Assembly (NCBI RefSeq): GCF_964204645.1
Contig: NC_134025.1
Location: forward strand, 27,682,001 to 27,746,000
Length of the DNA: 64,000 nt
DNA from: Tubulanus polymorphus
Taxonomy: Eukaryota > Nemertea > Palaeonemertea > Tubulaniformes > Tubulanidae
Reading direction: 5' to 3'
Below the pieces are notes generated by a model that saw only the letters and a list, made by a program, of their open reading frames with translations, was not told where the DNA came from and made no database searches. Position 1 is the stretch's first letter, and every line of letters starts with the position of its first letter. Made by a program: the position numbers and the translations under genes. Positions 1 to 13,592 of the stretch are shown here, one piece after another.

Positions 1-3000
1 TTGCTTAGAAATCAATGAGGCAGGTGATTACGTCTTTAGGAATGAAAGCAATACTCGTATTCCACGTCAAATTGGCCCCATAAATTGCCATCAGTTTCAT
101 CACCTTCATCCGTGTCGTGGATGGAAAATCACGGAGGTTCCTGACATAACAAACCAATAAAATGTTAACCCCAACCACAGGCCTGCTGCTGTCAGGATTT
201 CAGATATGAGATAATTCATGCGTGTGGGAAATATTTTGCACCGAAGTGGTGATACAGATTAACGTCGATTCTGAAATAATCATTTACGTCAAGCGTCGAT
301 GTATGTACGTCTAAACATGTGATCCTCCCCATTAGCCCAGATTCGATTGGAAACCGCAGCGAAATGAAATCAATCAATCCATCAATAAAGTGTCTCCCGA
401 TAGGTAACAATATGGACTCGTCGAATCCTATTTTCTATTGAACCAGAAGGTAACGCGATACTTGTTCATCATTGCCATTAAGAGCTTCATCTTGTCGGTG
501 ACAGGAAACCATCGCCATCTCCCAATATATATGTATACATGTTTGATAAGTAGCTACTGAAAGCTTCGCAAGATCGCGGTTCATCACGGCTATCGGGAAA
601 ATACAAATCTAATCTCCGAAACTGGGAGTCTTCTTGAACCTTAAATCAGCTTAATGTCCATTAATGTAGTATAGTCCTATATTATACTTAGGTTAAATCG
701 CTTTCTAATACCGCATGTCTTCGCGTGCATCGCAGTTGTTAAAATCTTCGATACCTCGAGGGTTCGATTGTCTCAACTGTCTAATTCAGTTCGTCGTAAA
801 TATACACGCAATTGTCGAATTGCGTTTAATGACGACTCGACGGAAGATACTAATTGTCTTTTCTCGGAATTTCTCTTTTGGATTAGATTGTTTACTTAAC
901 CATCTTATCAAAGAAAAGACGTCAATACCAGATAATTCTTCGTGATAAAAATCCCTTTGTATTTTTCACCGTTTGGGTAATTGCACTTAGATTGAAAAGA
1001 ATACAAGTGAAACCCGTGTAATGAATGTAACTGGAATCCAAAGAAAGTGATTCTATATTGAACTGCATTTCCTCCATTGCTTCTTCACCGTTCGGAATGA
1101 TAAGGGCAATTTCTCGTATAGCATTGATTGCTATTGTACCGGTTTTCTATTTTCTCTCCCCAAGCTTAGTTACCCCCGTGGGGATACCATTTTCTTATCA
1201 CAGCACGTTCGTTACCGCCGTGTGGTTGCAGGGGATATTTTATAATACGCCTCTCTTTTCTATCAGTAACGACGTAAGATTAAATAAGCATAAGTCAACT
1301 CTGGCATGAACGCCATATATGACATTACCTAATTTGGTGTAAAAATTTCGAAGCCGAACCGTTCAAATGCTCGGTTTTCGAATTTTCACGCGACACGCTT
1401 ACGAAAACATAAAGGTATCCCGGCGGTGTATTAAGAGTTTTATATCTTTTCTAGTTCATCCGATTAATCTGTTTCTTCAGACACTTCATTTCCTCACCCT
1501 CACGTGAGCATCGCCGATGGGGCAGTGTTAGCGGATAAGGTGAAACGGTTCATTGCCATAAATGTGCCAGTGACAGCTTCTTTCTCAGACCAATAAGTCT
1601 ATTCACACAGCATACAAGCATTTGTCAACCATTTCTTCATCAATCTACGTGGTCTACGTTCCAATTAAAAGCTAAACATTCGTTCAATATTGGAAATAGG
1701 TCGATCCAACGTGATAATGACTTAAATATCAATCAAAGGGTGATTTATATTGACTGCAAGATTGGTCAATAATAATGACATTTTCATCAACAACAAATCT
1801 CAGGACATATATAGAATATCAATGGTTGAGAACGAGTGAGCTCTTGAGCTACTTCCGCGTCGCGGTCGCCAGTGATCCGAGCGAAGTCGATGCATCGTGC
1901 GCGACGCTGGAGTTGACTCGTTGGTTTATTTTCTTCTGCGATCATTTCTGAAGAGTTGTTTCAGATAAAAACATTCCTAATTTTTGTACAGACAGTAAAA
2001 GATAAAAATAATGAAGTTGTGTCGTGTTATGGAACTGAATGAGTTCGGATTTATTTGAATTGACAGATGGATTAATGGAATGTTTGGTGATACTCGTGCG
2101 GGAAATATGGAATTTTGGGCATAAACTATTATCGATCTATGTGTTGCTTTTATAAAAAAGAAACATTCAAACAGCTTGTCTACCTCTTCTGCTCATCTGA
2201 CCACATACAGGTATGTCCGTTAAAAAACTTCACAGTTTTGAAAATCCGACGATATTTCTCAAATGTGCGTTATATGTCCGCAAAAATAGTTAATGTTGTG
2301 GTATAGAGTTGAACCAACCTTGGCAGGAGCGGGTGTTTGCAAATAATTCAAAAGGATCTTAATAATCAATATGAGATGATACGTATGAGAATAATTTATA
2401 GTGGTTTATTACGCTATTATTAGATTTCCATTAAAACTGGATAAAACAAATTAATTCGTACATGATGATTTAGCACGGCGTATTGATAGCACTTAGCATT
2501 CACATTGACTACAGAAACGTCTGTAAGTTTTTTGATTTGGTGATAACTAACTAACTAACTGGCAAACGAATTCGTGTAAAACGGACACGACGAGAAAATA
2601 AATAGCACCACCTGGGAATATCGAGATAAGACTTGGCTATGAATATTTTACTAGTCTCGACCGAGTTAATGACATGGGGAATTTATCTATAAATTGCAGA
2701 TTGAGATCAGTCTGGGCTCGAATAATGATTATGATACTTAGTCAAAAACGAGAAAACTTGGTCCATCTGTACTCCCGCTATTCTTTTAAACTAGCGTACG
2801 CCGTAATTTCAGTTGTAAAATTCTGACAGCATTCTTCTCAAATGTTCAATATATGTACAGAATATAAATGGTAACATTTTTACGAATCTGAATAAATAAT
2901 TTAGTTCAATTGCGTTAGTTTAGCCCATAGCAAATATAGCTTACGTGACGTGTAGTTAGATGAAACTCGTGGGATCCAGACAGCGTGATGGTCTCGTAGA

Positions 3001-3296
3001 TTACCCCGGGTTAAAACATCACCATTCATCTGGAAATTTATTTTTTCCGTCTCGAGTTCTTAACCGTCGACACAGCACGGGGACGAAACTCAATTTAACG
3101 AGGCCTTCTTCAACCGCAAAGACAAGAACATTTTTCCCTTAAGGGTGTAAACCACAAATCAATACATCCAATTTTTATGGTTTGGTAGAAATGGATGGCT
3201 TACGTTTAGAAATTGTTCACGACGATATATCTTAAGTGGGGCTTAAGTGAATATGTAGAAACCTATAAAGCTATGAAATTTGTTTATCATTTCAGA
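1..3296. other. Mostly non-coding left flank
   Basis: I see no complete gene here. Two short minus-strand reading stretches at the left edge (about 1-170 and 216-510) encode related peptides and are described in the findings; they may be a gene fragment or an old repeat. Further right there is a (CTAA) run near 2550 and a CRE-like half site (CGTGACG) near 2945, about 350 bp before the secreted-peptide start. The rest is AT-rich with no long open frame that looks coding. Confidence 0.5.
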
Positions 3297-3701
3297 ATGA
3301 ACGCACACGAAATTTCAATTTTTATCATTTCTGTGCTGTGTTTGCTCGTGTCATATATACCAGCAGTCTTGTCGTCAATTAAGAAGGACCATCTTTCTCG
3401 CAGTTCACTCATCGAGCACTGTTTATTAAAATGTTTCTATTGCGATGAAATGACTAAACGCTACGATATAGCGACATGTAAAGATGATTGTTGGAGTAGC
3501 GCCGGGGTTCAAATTGACGACGGCTGTATCTTATATGAAGAGAAGTTACTCGTTATCAAATCAAAAGAGGTTACGAAGGCACCGCCGGTATCGAAAAAAC
3601 ATCAGCATCCACGCCGAGTGCGTAATGGACGCGGACGACATGGGAAACATCACAAAAAACACCTCGAAGAGAACGCTACGATTAAAGTGTTAAAAAATTG
3701 A
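3297..3701 (+). CDS. Small secreted cysteine-rich peptide, eclosion-hormone-like
   Basis: Encodes 134 aa. I chose the ATG at 3297 because a pyrimidine tract and AG acceptor end at 3295 and the protein then opens with a clean signal peptide (hydrophobic core about residues 8-22, IFIISVLCLLVSYIP). The mature part holds six cysteines spaced C-x3-C-x2-C-x11-C-x3-C-x11-C. Arthropod eclosion hormones have nearly the same spacing (C-x3-C-x2-C-x12-C-x3-C-x10-C, recalled). Eclosion hormones are secreted neuropeptides that act through receptor guanylate cyclases. The C-terminal 40 residues are very basic (His/Lys/Arg-rich, GRGRHGKHHKKH), unlike classical members. No single dibasic-flanked short peptide is evident, so the whole cysteine domain is probably the active unit. 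The family call rests on spacing only; another six-cysteine secreted family is possible. Confidence 0.6.
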   Translation: MNAHEISIFIISVLCLLVSYIPAVLSSIKKDHLSRSSLIEHCLLKCFYCDEMTKRYDIATCKDDCWSSAGVQIDDGCILYEEKLLVIKSKEVTKAPPVSKKHQHPRRVRNGRGRHGKHHKKHLEENATIKVLKN

Positions 3702-4320
3702 ATTCATGTTGTAGTTCAAATTACTGATACAATTGCGCATGTGTGTATGGCTCAAAATGTAATTTCTGTTGTAAATTGATTATAAATTCGTGTCAAGTTT
3801 AATTAGTTCCTTTTGTTGTTGATCGTTCGACGATTTTTCACATTCCTTTCCATTCTGTGTAGCCTGAGAGGTCTGATTAGTCAAAAGAAGCGAACATTCC
3901 ATTCGGTAAATATGACGTAATCATTTTGCCACGAAAGTCTGAAGTCGAAGCCGCTATGTGTCACTCGAACTATTTCCAAAATAGTTCGATAAAACCATAT
4001 TGGAACTGGTCTATTAGATTTCCCCAGTCATGAACGAGATGTCATTGTATTGAGAGATGTGTCGTGCGACATCTGTAGGAGGATACCTCAACCTGTGACA
4101 AATTGAAGCATTGACCGTGCGACAAACTAGCACATCCCAGTCGATTATTAATTATTGACAGCATGATTCCGTCTGACGTCGATATCATTCGCCAGGAATT
4201 CCAGTCACAGATAAGAACGATAAAAGTATTTTACTTCCTTGGCAAACGACCAGTTTGTAAGTGGTTACCTATACCACTCTACAGTACTATACAGGTATGA
4301 CTAGAATATCGTGGTGAATT
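3702..4320. other. Intergenic, 619 bp
   Basis: Holds the 3' flank of the secreted-peptide gene and the 5' flank of the kinesin gene. I see no gene, repeat or strong motif in it. Confidence 0.5.
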
Positions 4321-7300
4321 ATGTCGGATTGTGTCAGAGTAGCGGTTAGAGTTCGTCCTTTCAATCAGGTAAAATAATCTTAATCATCACTGAAACAATA
4401 TCCAATTAGGTTTATAAAACATGTTTTTAGAGTCACGTTTTAACGAAAATTTACCATACGTATATCTAATACTATCAGAATTATCCAAACGTGTTTTCGG
4501 AATGTTTCTTGTAGTAATATATATGATATATATCTAATACCTTTAGAGGGAAAAGAACGCGAATTCAAAATGTATCCTTTCGATGCATGGGAATTCAACA
4601 GACATTATCCACCCGAAAACTAAGCAAAGCAGGACTTTCGCGTTCGACTATTCGTATTGGTCACACGATGGATGTAGAGTCGATGATGCGGGAATTAGTG
4701 TGCCGGAATCCTCGTCTTCTCTGTATGCCGATCAGGTCAGCATTTTTCTCTTACATTATATTTTCCTCTCAGAAATTACACGAATTAGCTGCCGTATATG
4801 TGTTTGAATCTGAATGAAAAATTTAAATCAGTTTCTATCCGCCGCGGTATAGCCAGTGTATAACGTCCTGCAATTTTATACATAATTCATACGGTACTGT
4901 GACTACCTGAAGCACACGCAATAACAATATAATTTTATGTCCATGCTCCCAATAACATCGAGTTCGTAGTCTGGCCATCGGATGCTCAAATCATGCCTAT
5001 CTATATAACTCATATTTTTCAGATGAAGGTTTTCAATGATCTTGGTCAAGGCGTTTTGGATAACGCTTGGAAAGGTTATAACGCGGCGCTATTCGCGTAC
5101 GGGCAAACGGGATCTGGTAAAAGCTATTCGATGATCGGGTATGGGGCCAATAAAGGTATCGTCCCTATTGCCTGTGAAAAACTCTTCCAAAAAATTGAAG
5201 AGAACAGAGATAACACAAAACAACTGCAGGTATATATGAATTAGGAAGGAATTAGCCTTGTACTTATGACACCGGTCACTCAATCTATTAGATTAAGCTA
5301 TCTCAGTATGTCTTATGTGTAATGACTTTATTGTATTTACTTTCGTTTATTGACAATGTCCTTCAGCTTAAATTGAAAGTAAGCTCTAATTGTGAGCAAA
5401 TAATAACTACTAATCTTGTGAATGTATCAGTGATGTATATCATGATTATTACGTATATGCGATGCATTATGTTGAATCGATTTCTACAATTTTTTTTTAA
5501 TCATTTGCATAAGATATCTCTACGCGCAAGGCGATATAGATCTCAGTATATCAAATCAAAGTAGTTTTTAAATGAAATTCAGAACATGGCCTACGGCACG
5601 AGAAAGTTTATTACTGGCATTATCCCTTTGATGAAATTACATATAGGTTCTCATGTTCTTTGATTCAGGTTTCGTTCAGCATGCTAGAAATTTATAACGA
5701 ACAAGTAAAAGACCTACTGGTTAAATCAAAACCGGAACGTGGGGGATTAAAGATTCGACAAAACCCCAAAACTGGATTTTATGTTGAGGGATTAAAGGTA
5801 TAATAAAGCAAGTGAATTGATGATCGTACTCAGAAGTACGTTTTGCGTCTGCTATAACATGTAATCCAGTATCAATTTCATATTCCCATTTTACCATTTG
5901 ATTAACAGCAATTCCCAGTGCGAAGTTACAAAAACATAGAAGAATTGATGGACCAAGGCACAATTAATAGGACAACAGCTTCGACGAATATGAACGCAAC
6001 CAGCAGCCGCTCACACATGGTCATAACTATCAGATTTAAACAGGTAGAAATGATCACGCGAAACTATTTACCACGTTCTCTCTGGCGTCCAATTCATTCA
6101 CGCACGGGCTCTTCGTCTCATCTTCTTTAGGTTTTTCTAAACGAACACGGTGAAAGTACGACGAAAACTAGTGAGATAAATCTCGTAGATTTGGCAGGAA
6201 GCGAACGTGCTGATTCAACGGGGGCGACGGGGGACAGACTGAAGGAAGGTTCAGCAATTAATCTAAGTCTTACAACACTAGGAAATGTTATTAGGTATTC
6301 ATTTTAGCTCTTCCCTAATCATTAAATAATGATGGGGATTTCTTAATACCTGGAAATAAATGTATAAAATCCACCTTATTCTTATTTTCGCGTTCAAAAT
6401 CAGTTTTCAAATCGTTATTGTTTCTATCAATTTTCTGTAAAGCGCGCTCGTCGAAGAGTCGAAAGGAAAAAAGAAAGGGTTAGTGGTACCGTACAGAGAT
6501 TCGGTTCTGACTAAATTATTGCAGTCAGCATTAGGAGGGAACAGTAAAACTATAATGGTACGTAAAATTTATTTGATGTTGATTTTTGAGAAATCTTGAA
6601 ATGAACGATAACAGATAAAAATCTAAACCCCAGTAAGGACAAATTCAGGTTTGAAATCTGGTATCATCAAAGTCAACTAAGGTCGTGTATTTTTTATCTT
6701 TATTTCTTATACTTTCTCGTCTTTGTGATACAATTTGTACATAATATTCTTTTCATTGCGTTCGATTATGGATATTCTTGATATAACAACTGAATTCATG
6801 TTTTACAGATCGCTGCTCTCAGTCCAGCAGATATCAATTATGACGAAACTATGTCTACTCTCAAATTTGCGGACAGGTTCGTTTTATCGCTTCTTGAGAA
6901 TTTTCTTATTTCGTTGGAAATAGTGAACATTTTAACAACTATTAATTCATTCTATACATGATAAAATCCAGGGCGAAAGCCATCCAGAATAAAGCAGTAA
7001 TAAACGAAAGTCCGACCGATCGATTGATTCGGGAACTGAGAGAAGAGAATGCAAGATTGATGAGCCAGTTGAGTACCCAAGGAGGAACAGGTCGAGATGT
7101 CAGACAAGAGGGTAATTGCCATCTTAACCTACACGGTCGCGTCCTCTTCAGCGCTGATAAATCAATGTATTTTTGCCACGTGTTTCATCCGTTTCATATA
7201 TGAGAATATGATTAATTTTCTGTCCGGGGATAGATATCTATCTGGCAACTGGACACAATTACCATTTTCGTGCAATAATTTAGATTTATGAAAAAAAGAT

Positions 7301-10300
7301 TCGTTTATTCATTACGTATTTTTATAGAATTAGAATATTTGATCGAAGAAAACAAGCGTCAGATGGATGACCAAGTCAAGTCATGGGAAGAAAGACTAGA
7401 AGAGGCGAGGTATGGTTGAAATATTATTAGATTTTTAATACAACTTGAATCCGATTCTTTGGAAGTTCCCGTTATTTAAATCATTAAATGTAAGATTTAT
7501 AGTTAATGTAGAAATCTTACATTTATCGTTTCATTTGGGATATTGTGATCTACTGATTCATACTTAAATCATTAAATCGTCAATTAAGGAGAGAATGGGA
7601 GAAAAGTGTCGATAAAACGAGCAAAGAGCGAAAAGTATCGACGACCGAAGATATGTGTCCTTATCTGCAGAACGTGAACGAGGATCCACAACTAAGCGGA
7701 GTAATCCGTTACTGTCTCAAAGGTAAGATGCTCGTGTCATCTACAGATGATTGATAATCTTGTCGGAAATGTGAATTATTAAATTTCATCGACAGGAAAG
7801 AAAGTCGTAGGAAGACCGGGTGTCAAAACCGTAGATATCGAAATGAGAGGGCTAGGGTAAGGACCAAACTGTATTTGCTACGTTGTATTGGCGTTTATCT
7901 TGAATGCACAAAATCATTCCAAATAGTAATGTGGTGCTAATTTCCTAGGATTCAAGCGAGGCACGCGGTATTCTCAGTATCCGATAAAACAATTACTGTA
8001 GAACCGGCATCAGCGCAGGCTGTTGTAGTTATCAATGGAAAACAAGTCTCAAAACTATCTCAAATCAAGCACAAGGTGCGTTCAAAGATTGTATCTTAAA
8101 ATAATGGTCATTTCAATGCGACTAAAAGATATTAGCAACTAAATTAATCGACATATTATGGAAATGGAAGGAAAATATGATTTTCTCTTCGATGATATTT
8201 TGATAGGATCGAATAAAACTTGGATCAAATTGTCTATATTTGGTCATCGGTTTCCCGGAAGAACGGAAAATCGAAGATGGCGATTATGGAGATTTCGATT
8301 ACGATTTCTTCCAAACAGAACTCGCCGAAAAGTCGTCAATACCAACAAACGTAAAAGACTCCGATTCAGCTGCGTCTTTACAAGATCTCGGAAATACGGC
8401 TATTTTTCACGATTTCATCGCAATTCTCCCGAAAGTCTACGAAGCTAATGCGATGAGCGATGACATGAAAAAGGGAATTCGATTTGAACCGACAGTGAAG
8501 AATATGGCATCTCACGATAGTCTGGGACGGAGTAAAGCGAAAGAGATACTTGTGAAAGTCACAAACACTTCAACCAATCAGGTGCGATGGTGTAAACGTC
8601 ATCGACTGAATTTCTAAAAATTGTCTGCCCTTATATTTACCCAGTTTTCCTCTTATATTTACGCTTGTTGAAGGTGTGGATGTGGCCGAAGGGTAAATTT
8701 ATCAACAGAAAATATCTGATTGAAGATATGTATCTGAAATGGCAGGATGGCGAGGATGTTGAATGTAGCAGGAAAGACGATCCATTCTGGGATCCGATCG
8801 ATGATATATTTCTTGGAAGGTATAACGCTTATCAAAATTGATCAATTCGAACCAAGGTTACACAAATATCTAAATAGTGACGTCAATATTATTGTGTTTT
8901 CTTGTTTTTGTTTCAGCTGCCACATTTGGTTACAGTGTTTGTCATATTGTATAGAGTTGGATGACTTTTTTGAAGTACAGAATTACCGAGGCGAGGAAGA
9001 AGCGTCTCTTAAAGTCGCTGTCAAACCGTGTGACGAACACGGCAAGTAAGTCCTCTCGATCGCGATTCATTCTACCGTCGAGAATCGATATTTTCATGAT
9101 CGAATTTGTTTTTACGAAGGCCCGTTGGTGACGAAGCGATGGTTCTGAATCCAGATGAACTTATCGGTAAACGCGTTGATCTGATAGTATCCGTAAGAGA
9201 TTGTATGGGCTTAAAATGGATAAGAGAAGATAATTCAAGAGGGGTTTACTGCAGGTACACCAGAGAAAACAGTTTTACTAAACTATACCTATCGTAGCGA
9301 TGGTTCTTACTTATGTTCCTTTGATTCTACGAAAACTTCTAAATTCCAGATTTTATTTCTACGACAGCAAGAAGATGTTCCGAACTAAGATAACGAAAGG
9401 TCAAACGAACTTTTCGTTTGATTTCAAAAAACAATTCACTATTCATTCAGTAACTGACGAAATTATGAATTACATTCAAACCAACGCGTTAGTCGTTGAA
9501 CTGATGGGGACCCAAGGTAAATCCAACCCTCGACTTAACCTAAATATCGAACTGTTTTTCGTCGTTAAAACACTGTTTTCTATGCGGTATTACAGTGAGT
9601 TATGATAATGCAGAAACTGCAGCTCTCACAGAAGAAGATGACGCAACTGATAGTTGTTTTTCGTCCGAAGGAGATGGAGCAGAAATGGTATTTACAACTG
9701 GCCAAATTTACTGCTTTTAGTAGATCAATTTTATTGCTAAATCCGACAAAACTAACCAAAGCAAAAATAACTTGACAGCCTATGACGATTCATGCTCAGC
9801 TTCTTTTAATAAATTCAATCCGATAAAATATTCATCTTCGTTATAGGTTGGTTATTCGGGAGATCAGTTGGCGTTGAAATTGAAGCTCAAGGTATACTAT
9901 TGAATGATTTTAATAGATTTTAGAAATTATCAAGATTCCACTATTCGTTGAGTCGAATTAATTTTCTATTGACAGATTGATGAAGTAGAAAGGTTGAATA
10001 AGAAATGCGAAATTCTTAAATCTGAAAATATGAAACTGAAAGATGAAATGGGTAAACTGAAAGAGACCGCGCACCACATGACCAATGTAGGTCGGCGCCG
10101 AACTCCCTGTAAGTAAAATACCAGCCAGGAATCCATTTGGTCTAAATCTAGTGACCTCAAAATCATGTTAGTTTGAAAATGATTTGGCTTTAAACCGGCA
10201 ATGATTCGATTAGTAAAAAGATATCAAACTGTATATTTTGTACTCTCGACATCAGGATTGTGTATAGATGGCATCATAAGCGAGTCTGTTCATAATTCGA

Positions 10301-11086
10301 ATGATAACGAATGTTCGGCTTTCAACTTTCAGCTAACGCCAGTAGTATGACTATACAAGAATACATATACACGGAAGATCATCGTGATAAAGGAGGAATT
10401 ATTTTACCAAAAATAGACAACTATCCTCATAATATCCGTCATAATCAAGGACGAACGTCGCTGACCGATCACATGAACGCATTCAGTCCCTCTGTTTACT
10501 TCACGAATAGGTCTCCTGACCGACAGTTTTCGATCAGTCCGCCTCATGTTTTTAGTCCCGATGTCAATATTCCCGTCACTGATAGACGCCCGTCTCTTGA
10601 AATAAAGAGTATGCCGTTAGTCAGTCCCGAAAGGCGATTTTCTCGCCGATTGTCCAAAGATATTACACTCGTAAAAGAGGCGAATGAACAAATTCATAAA
10701 CCGCCTGCTCAGAAATCTACAATCGATCCGGTTTTGGTAAAAGCGTTGAAAGTATTCTTCAAGGAGATCAAGGACATTGAAAATATAATCATCATTTCAG
10801 AACAGACGTGTAAGTAAAATGACTGCGTTCTACAATGAATATTTTGATGATGTATTAATTCCTAATGGAGTGAAAAAGTATACATGTTATTTTTCATGTT
10901 TTGATATCGTCCCTACATATTTTTTCAGGCACAAGTCGTAACGAGCCGAATGTCACATTGGGGAAGTTACATGATGATATTTCACGCCTGCGTAAAGAAT
11001 TAAGTTCGTCCGTCGGTTCCCTAAAGTCTGCTCTCATGGAAACGATTAAAAAAATCCAACACCAGACATCTTCCTCTAATAAATAG
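4321..11086 (+). CDS. KIF28: Kinesin-3 motor, KIF28/KLP-6 type (multi-exon)
   Basis: Plus-end microtubule motor of the kinesin-3 family. Exon 1 (4321-4368) gives the start [16 protein letters not shown]; the next exons are 4547-4735 and 5023-5228, followed by many short ones. Motor landmarks in order: P-loop [12 protein letters not shown] (near 5095), switch [11 protein letters not shown] (near 5990), switch [13 protein letters not shown] (near 6185), then the neck [16 protein letters not shown] (near 6870-7005). After the motor come a short coiled coil, an FHA-like domain (about 7800-8250), a segment [14 protein letters not shown], and a KIF1-type central domain including a C2-like stretch (about 9000-9520). 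The tail has a short coiled coil (near 9990-10060), a Ser/Pro-rich region (10331-10810) and a C-terminal helix ending at the stop. AATAAA lies at 11106. The FHA plus short tail, with no PH or PX domain, points to KIF28/KLP-6 rather than KIF1 or KIF16. In worms KLP-6 acts in cilia of sensory neurons; the role here is inferred. Confidence 0.88.
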
Positions 11087-13592
11087 CCAAATATAAATAA
11101 TTGTAAATAAAAGCATGTACAAATATTAATATATTGAAATACTCGGTTTCTTTCTGTATCAATTAATCTGTGATAGATATAATGCTTGTGCTCGAAAGCG
11201 AATGCTATAATTGGAAAAACAAAATAAATCTATTTTGATATTTTATATACTTAATATTCATGCTTCATGATGTCGAATATTTTATCATTGATTGTAACAC
11301 GAGTTGAGTTAGTGGTGATCGTGTTTTTCTCCAGGAATTTCCGAGGCGATTGATTATTCGTTAATTATCGAGCGTTGGTGTATCTTTCGCCCACACACTC
11401 TTTATAGCTATCGATTCACTGACAATGGATTTATTGCTTGATTTCCAAAGACGTAAATGAATTCTCTTTAAACAGAAGGCGATCAATCAGGAAAAAAAAT
11501 CATATTCCACGACGGTCACTTGGCAACGATGATCATTCTTAATAATAACGTGAATGTACCTCAATTACTATGATTGATTGAAGTTAATCGTATAAAATCT
11601 TTTATCATCAACGATGGAAAATAACAAATCATAAATGGCAAGAACGGTTCGAAACCTGTTTGTCCGTATGATATCATTTCGACAGTATTGTATAAAACCC
11701 CGAACACTGTAGATAGCAGCTACTCCTACGTGATAGATCCGTTGCAGTTAGCGACTGACCTATACATACTCAAAATAGACCGTTTCGGAGTTCGCATCCA
11801 GTATTTCCAGTATCCAGTATTCGCATCCAACATTTTTCCTTACACTAAAACAACATTTATATGTGAGCCAACGAGTGTGAATGATGCCGCGATTTAACTA
11901 GATTTGAGGAAGCTAATAAGCCATAAGGCATGAACGTTATATGCAGTATAAAATTCAAACTGAAAATCTGCATGAAGGGTAACCATGTCGACAAATGCGA
12001 AACAAACAAAACTGAAATCTATTTATGAATCGCGAACATTTCGTGTTCATAAATGACAAGTGATGGACAGGCATTATGAATCTTTTAAATAACTCTGTTC
12101 GACTAATCTGCATATATTTTCCTGATCCATCATTCTTGTCGTGTAGTGAATTGTGACGACGGGTTTTTAATGGCGTGCATTTACGGGGCGTAGAAAGTTG
12201 TATATTTGGAACTTATTACAGCAAAGAGAAAGAACGAGGGTAATAGAAGATATTCTCTTTTTTATTGTGTTATTTATTGTATTCGGATTTACTATATGAA
12301 AACAAGAAAATTGAGAAAAATATGCTAAAAAGCTGTTTTTCAATTTTTCAGACATGATTTTCAAGGTAAACGTTTCGACATATATAAGAATGATATCATA
12401 GACTGATATACATATCCCTGAACAACAGTTTTCTGCGACAAACGCTTTGCAGAAAAAAATACATTAACAAGTATAAGCAACATTCTGAAAACAACGAGAG
12501 ACAATTCTTTTTCAATAACATTATTAACATGAGAAAATACTATTTTGAAATTTATGTACAAATTGATACGATATGTAAGGAATACCATTCTGAAATGTTG
12601 ATATACATAAACATTCACGGTTTCCATTGAGTTCCATCTATATTTCATGGCCGCGTATTGGTTTTTGAATTATTTTCGTATTTGTGAAAAGAACAATTTT
12701 TCAAAACAGATCTATCGTCATGAGTTCGTGAATGAGAATAATTAGGAACGGTATCACACGGAATGCAACAATATAGAATAATCACACTTGTACATCTAAG
12801 GAAATAGCAGGAGACAGTTTGATATTAGACATATTCATGTTTACATATTCCCTTTCTTAATTCAGTTGAACAGGTACGAGTAAATGGGAACCCGGTATAG
12901 ATCCCCTAGAGTATACCTTATGTAGTATTTCTGTTTAAAAAATATGTCGACTGGATATTTTATATGGCATCATTTCATAGATCAACATTATTATATGCCC
13001 GATATGGGGGTCCTATTCACGCGTTGTTGCAGTAATTGGCCACACATAAAAGGATTAGACAACACCGTTGGCGTCCAATTGCTGGTGAATAACAGCCTAA
13101 CAAAAATAGTTGCTTTACGAGTAGTTATGCACACAGTCAATCTGATTGTATTTTTATCATTTTTGGTGATGTGGATCAAATCAACGGTGGGGAACCAAAT
13201 CCTCAAAATTTCGAGATTCAAGATTACAACATCCGAATGAATTTAACAGCTTAAATACACGCGCGGATTACACGCTTGATTATCCGCCATCTGAGAAAGA
13301 TTCGTTTCATCTTAAAAAATCAAATTAATTTTCATAGCCAGGAGAATTATCATTATCTGTTCCACAAAACGTTGCGGATTTAAACAAGAAAAATTTAATA
13401 CTAAAATAACCCATTATTGAATGTAGAATTAAAGGCAATCTAAAAATAATCTGAATCGTCAGTCTTATTCGAATCCAGATAAGCCTCCTCTCAGCAAATT
13501 CATAAACCTTATCTTTGCAACTGAATTTATCGCAGTTGCCTAAAACTTACAGATTATATGAATATATCCAATATTCAAAATAAACACACTGT
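11087..13592. other. Gene-poor intergenic stretch
   Basis: Contains the KIF28 poly(A) signal at 11106 and then AT-rich sequence. Open frames here (for example 12361-12648 minus, 12944-13240 plus) have no recognisable domain, no coding-like codon bias and no splice context, so I treat them as chance. Confidence 0.5.

Noticed and set aside
3213-3296. Longer N-terminus for the secreted peptide (start MFTTIY)
   Set aside because: The extension precedes an acceptor site and would bury the signal peptide. The ATG at 3297 is the better start.
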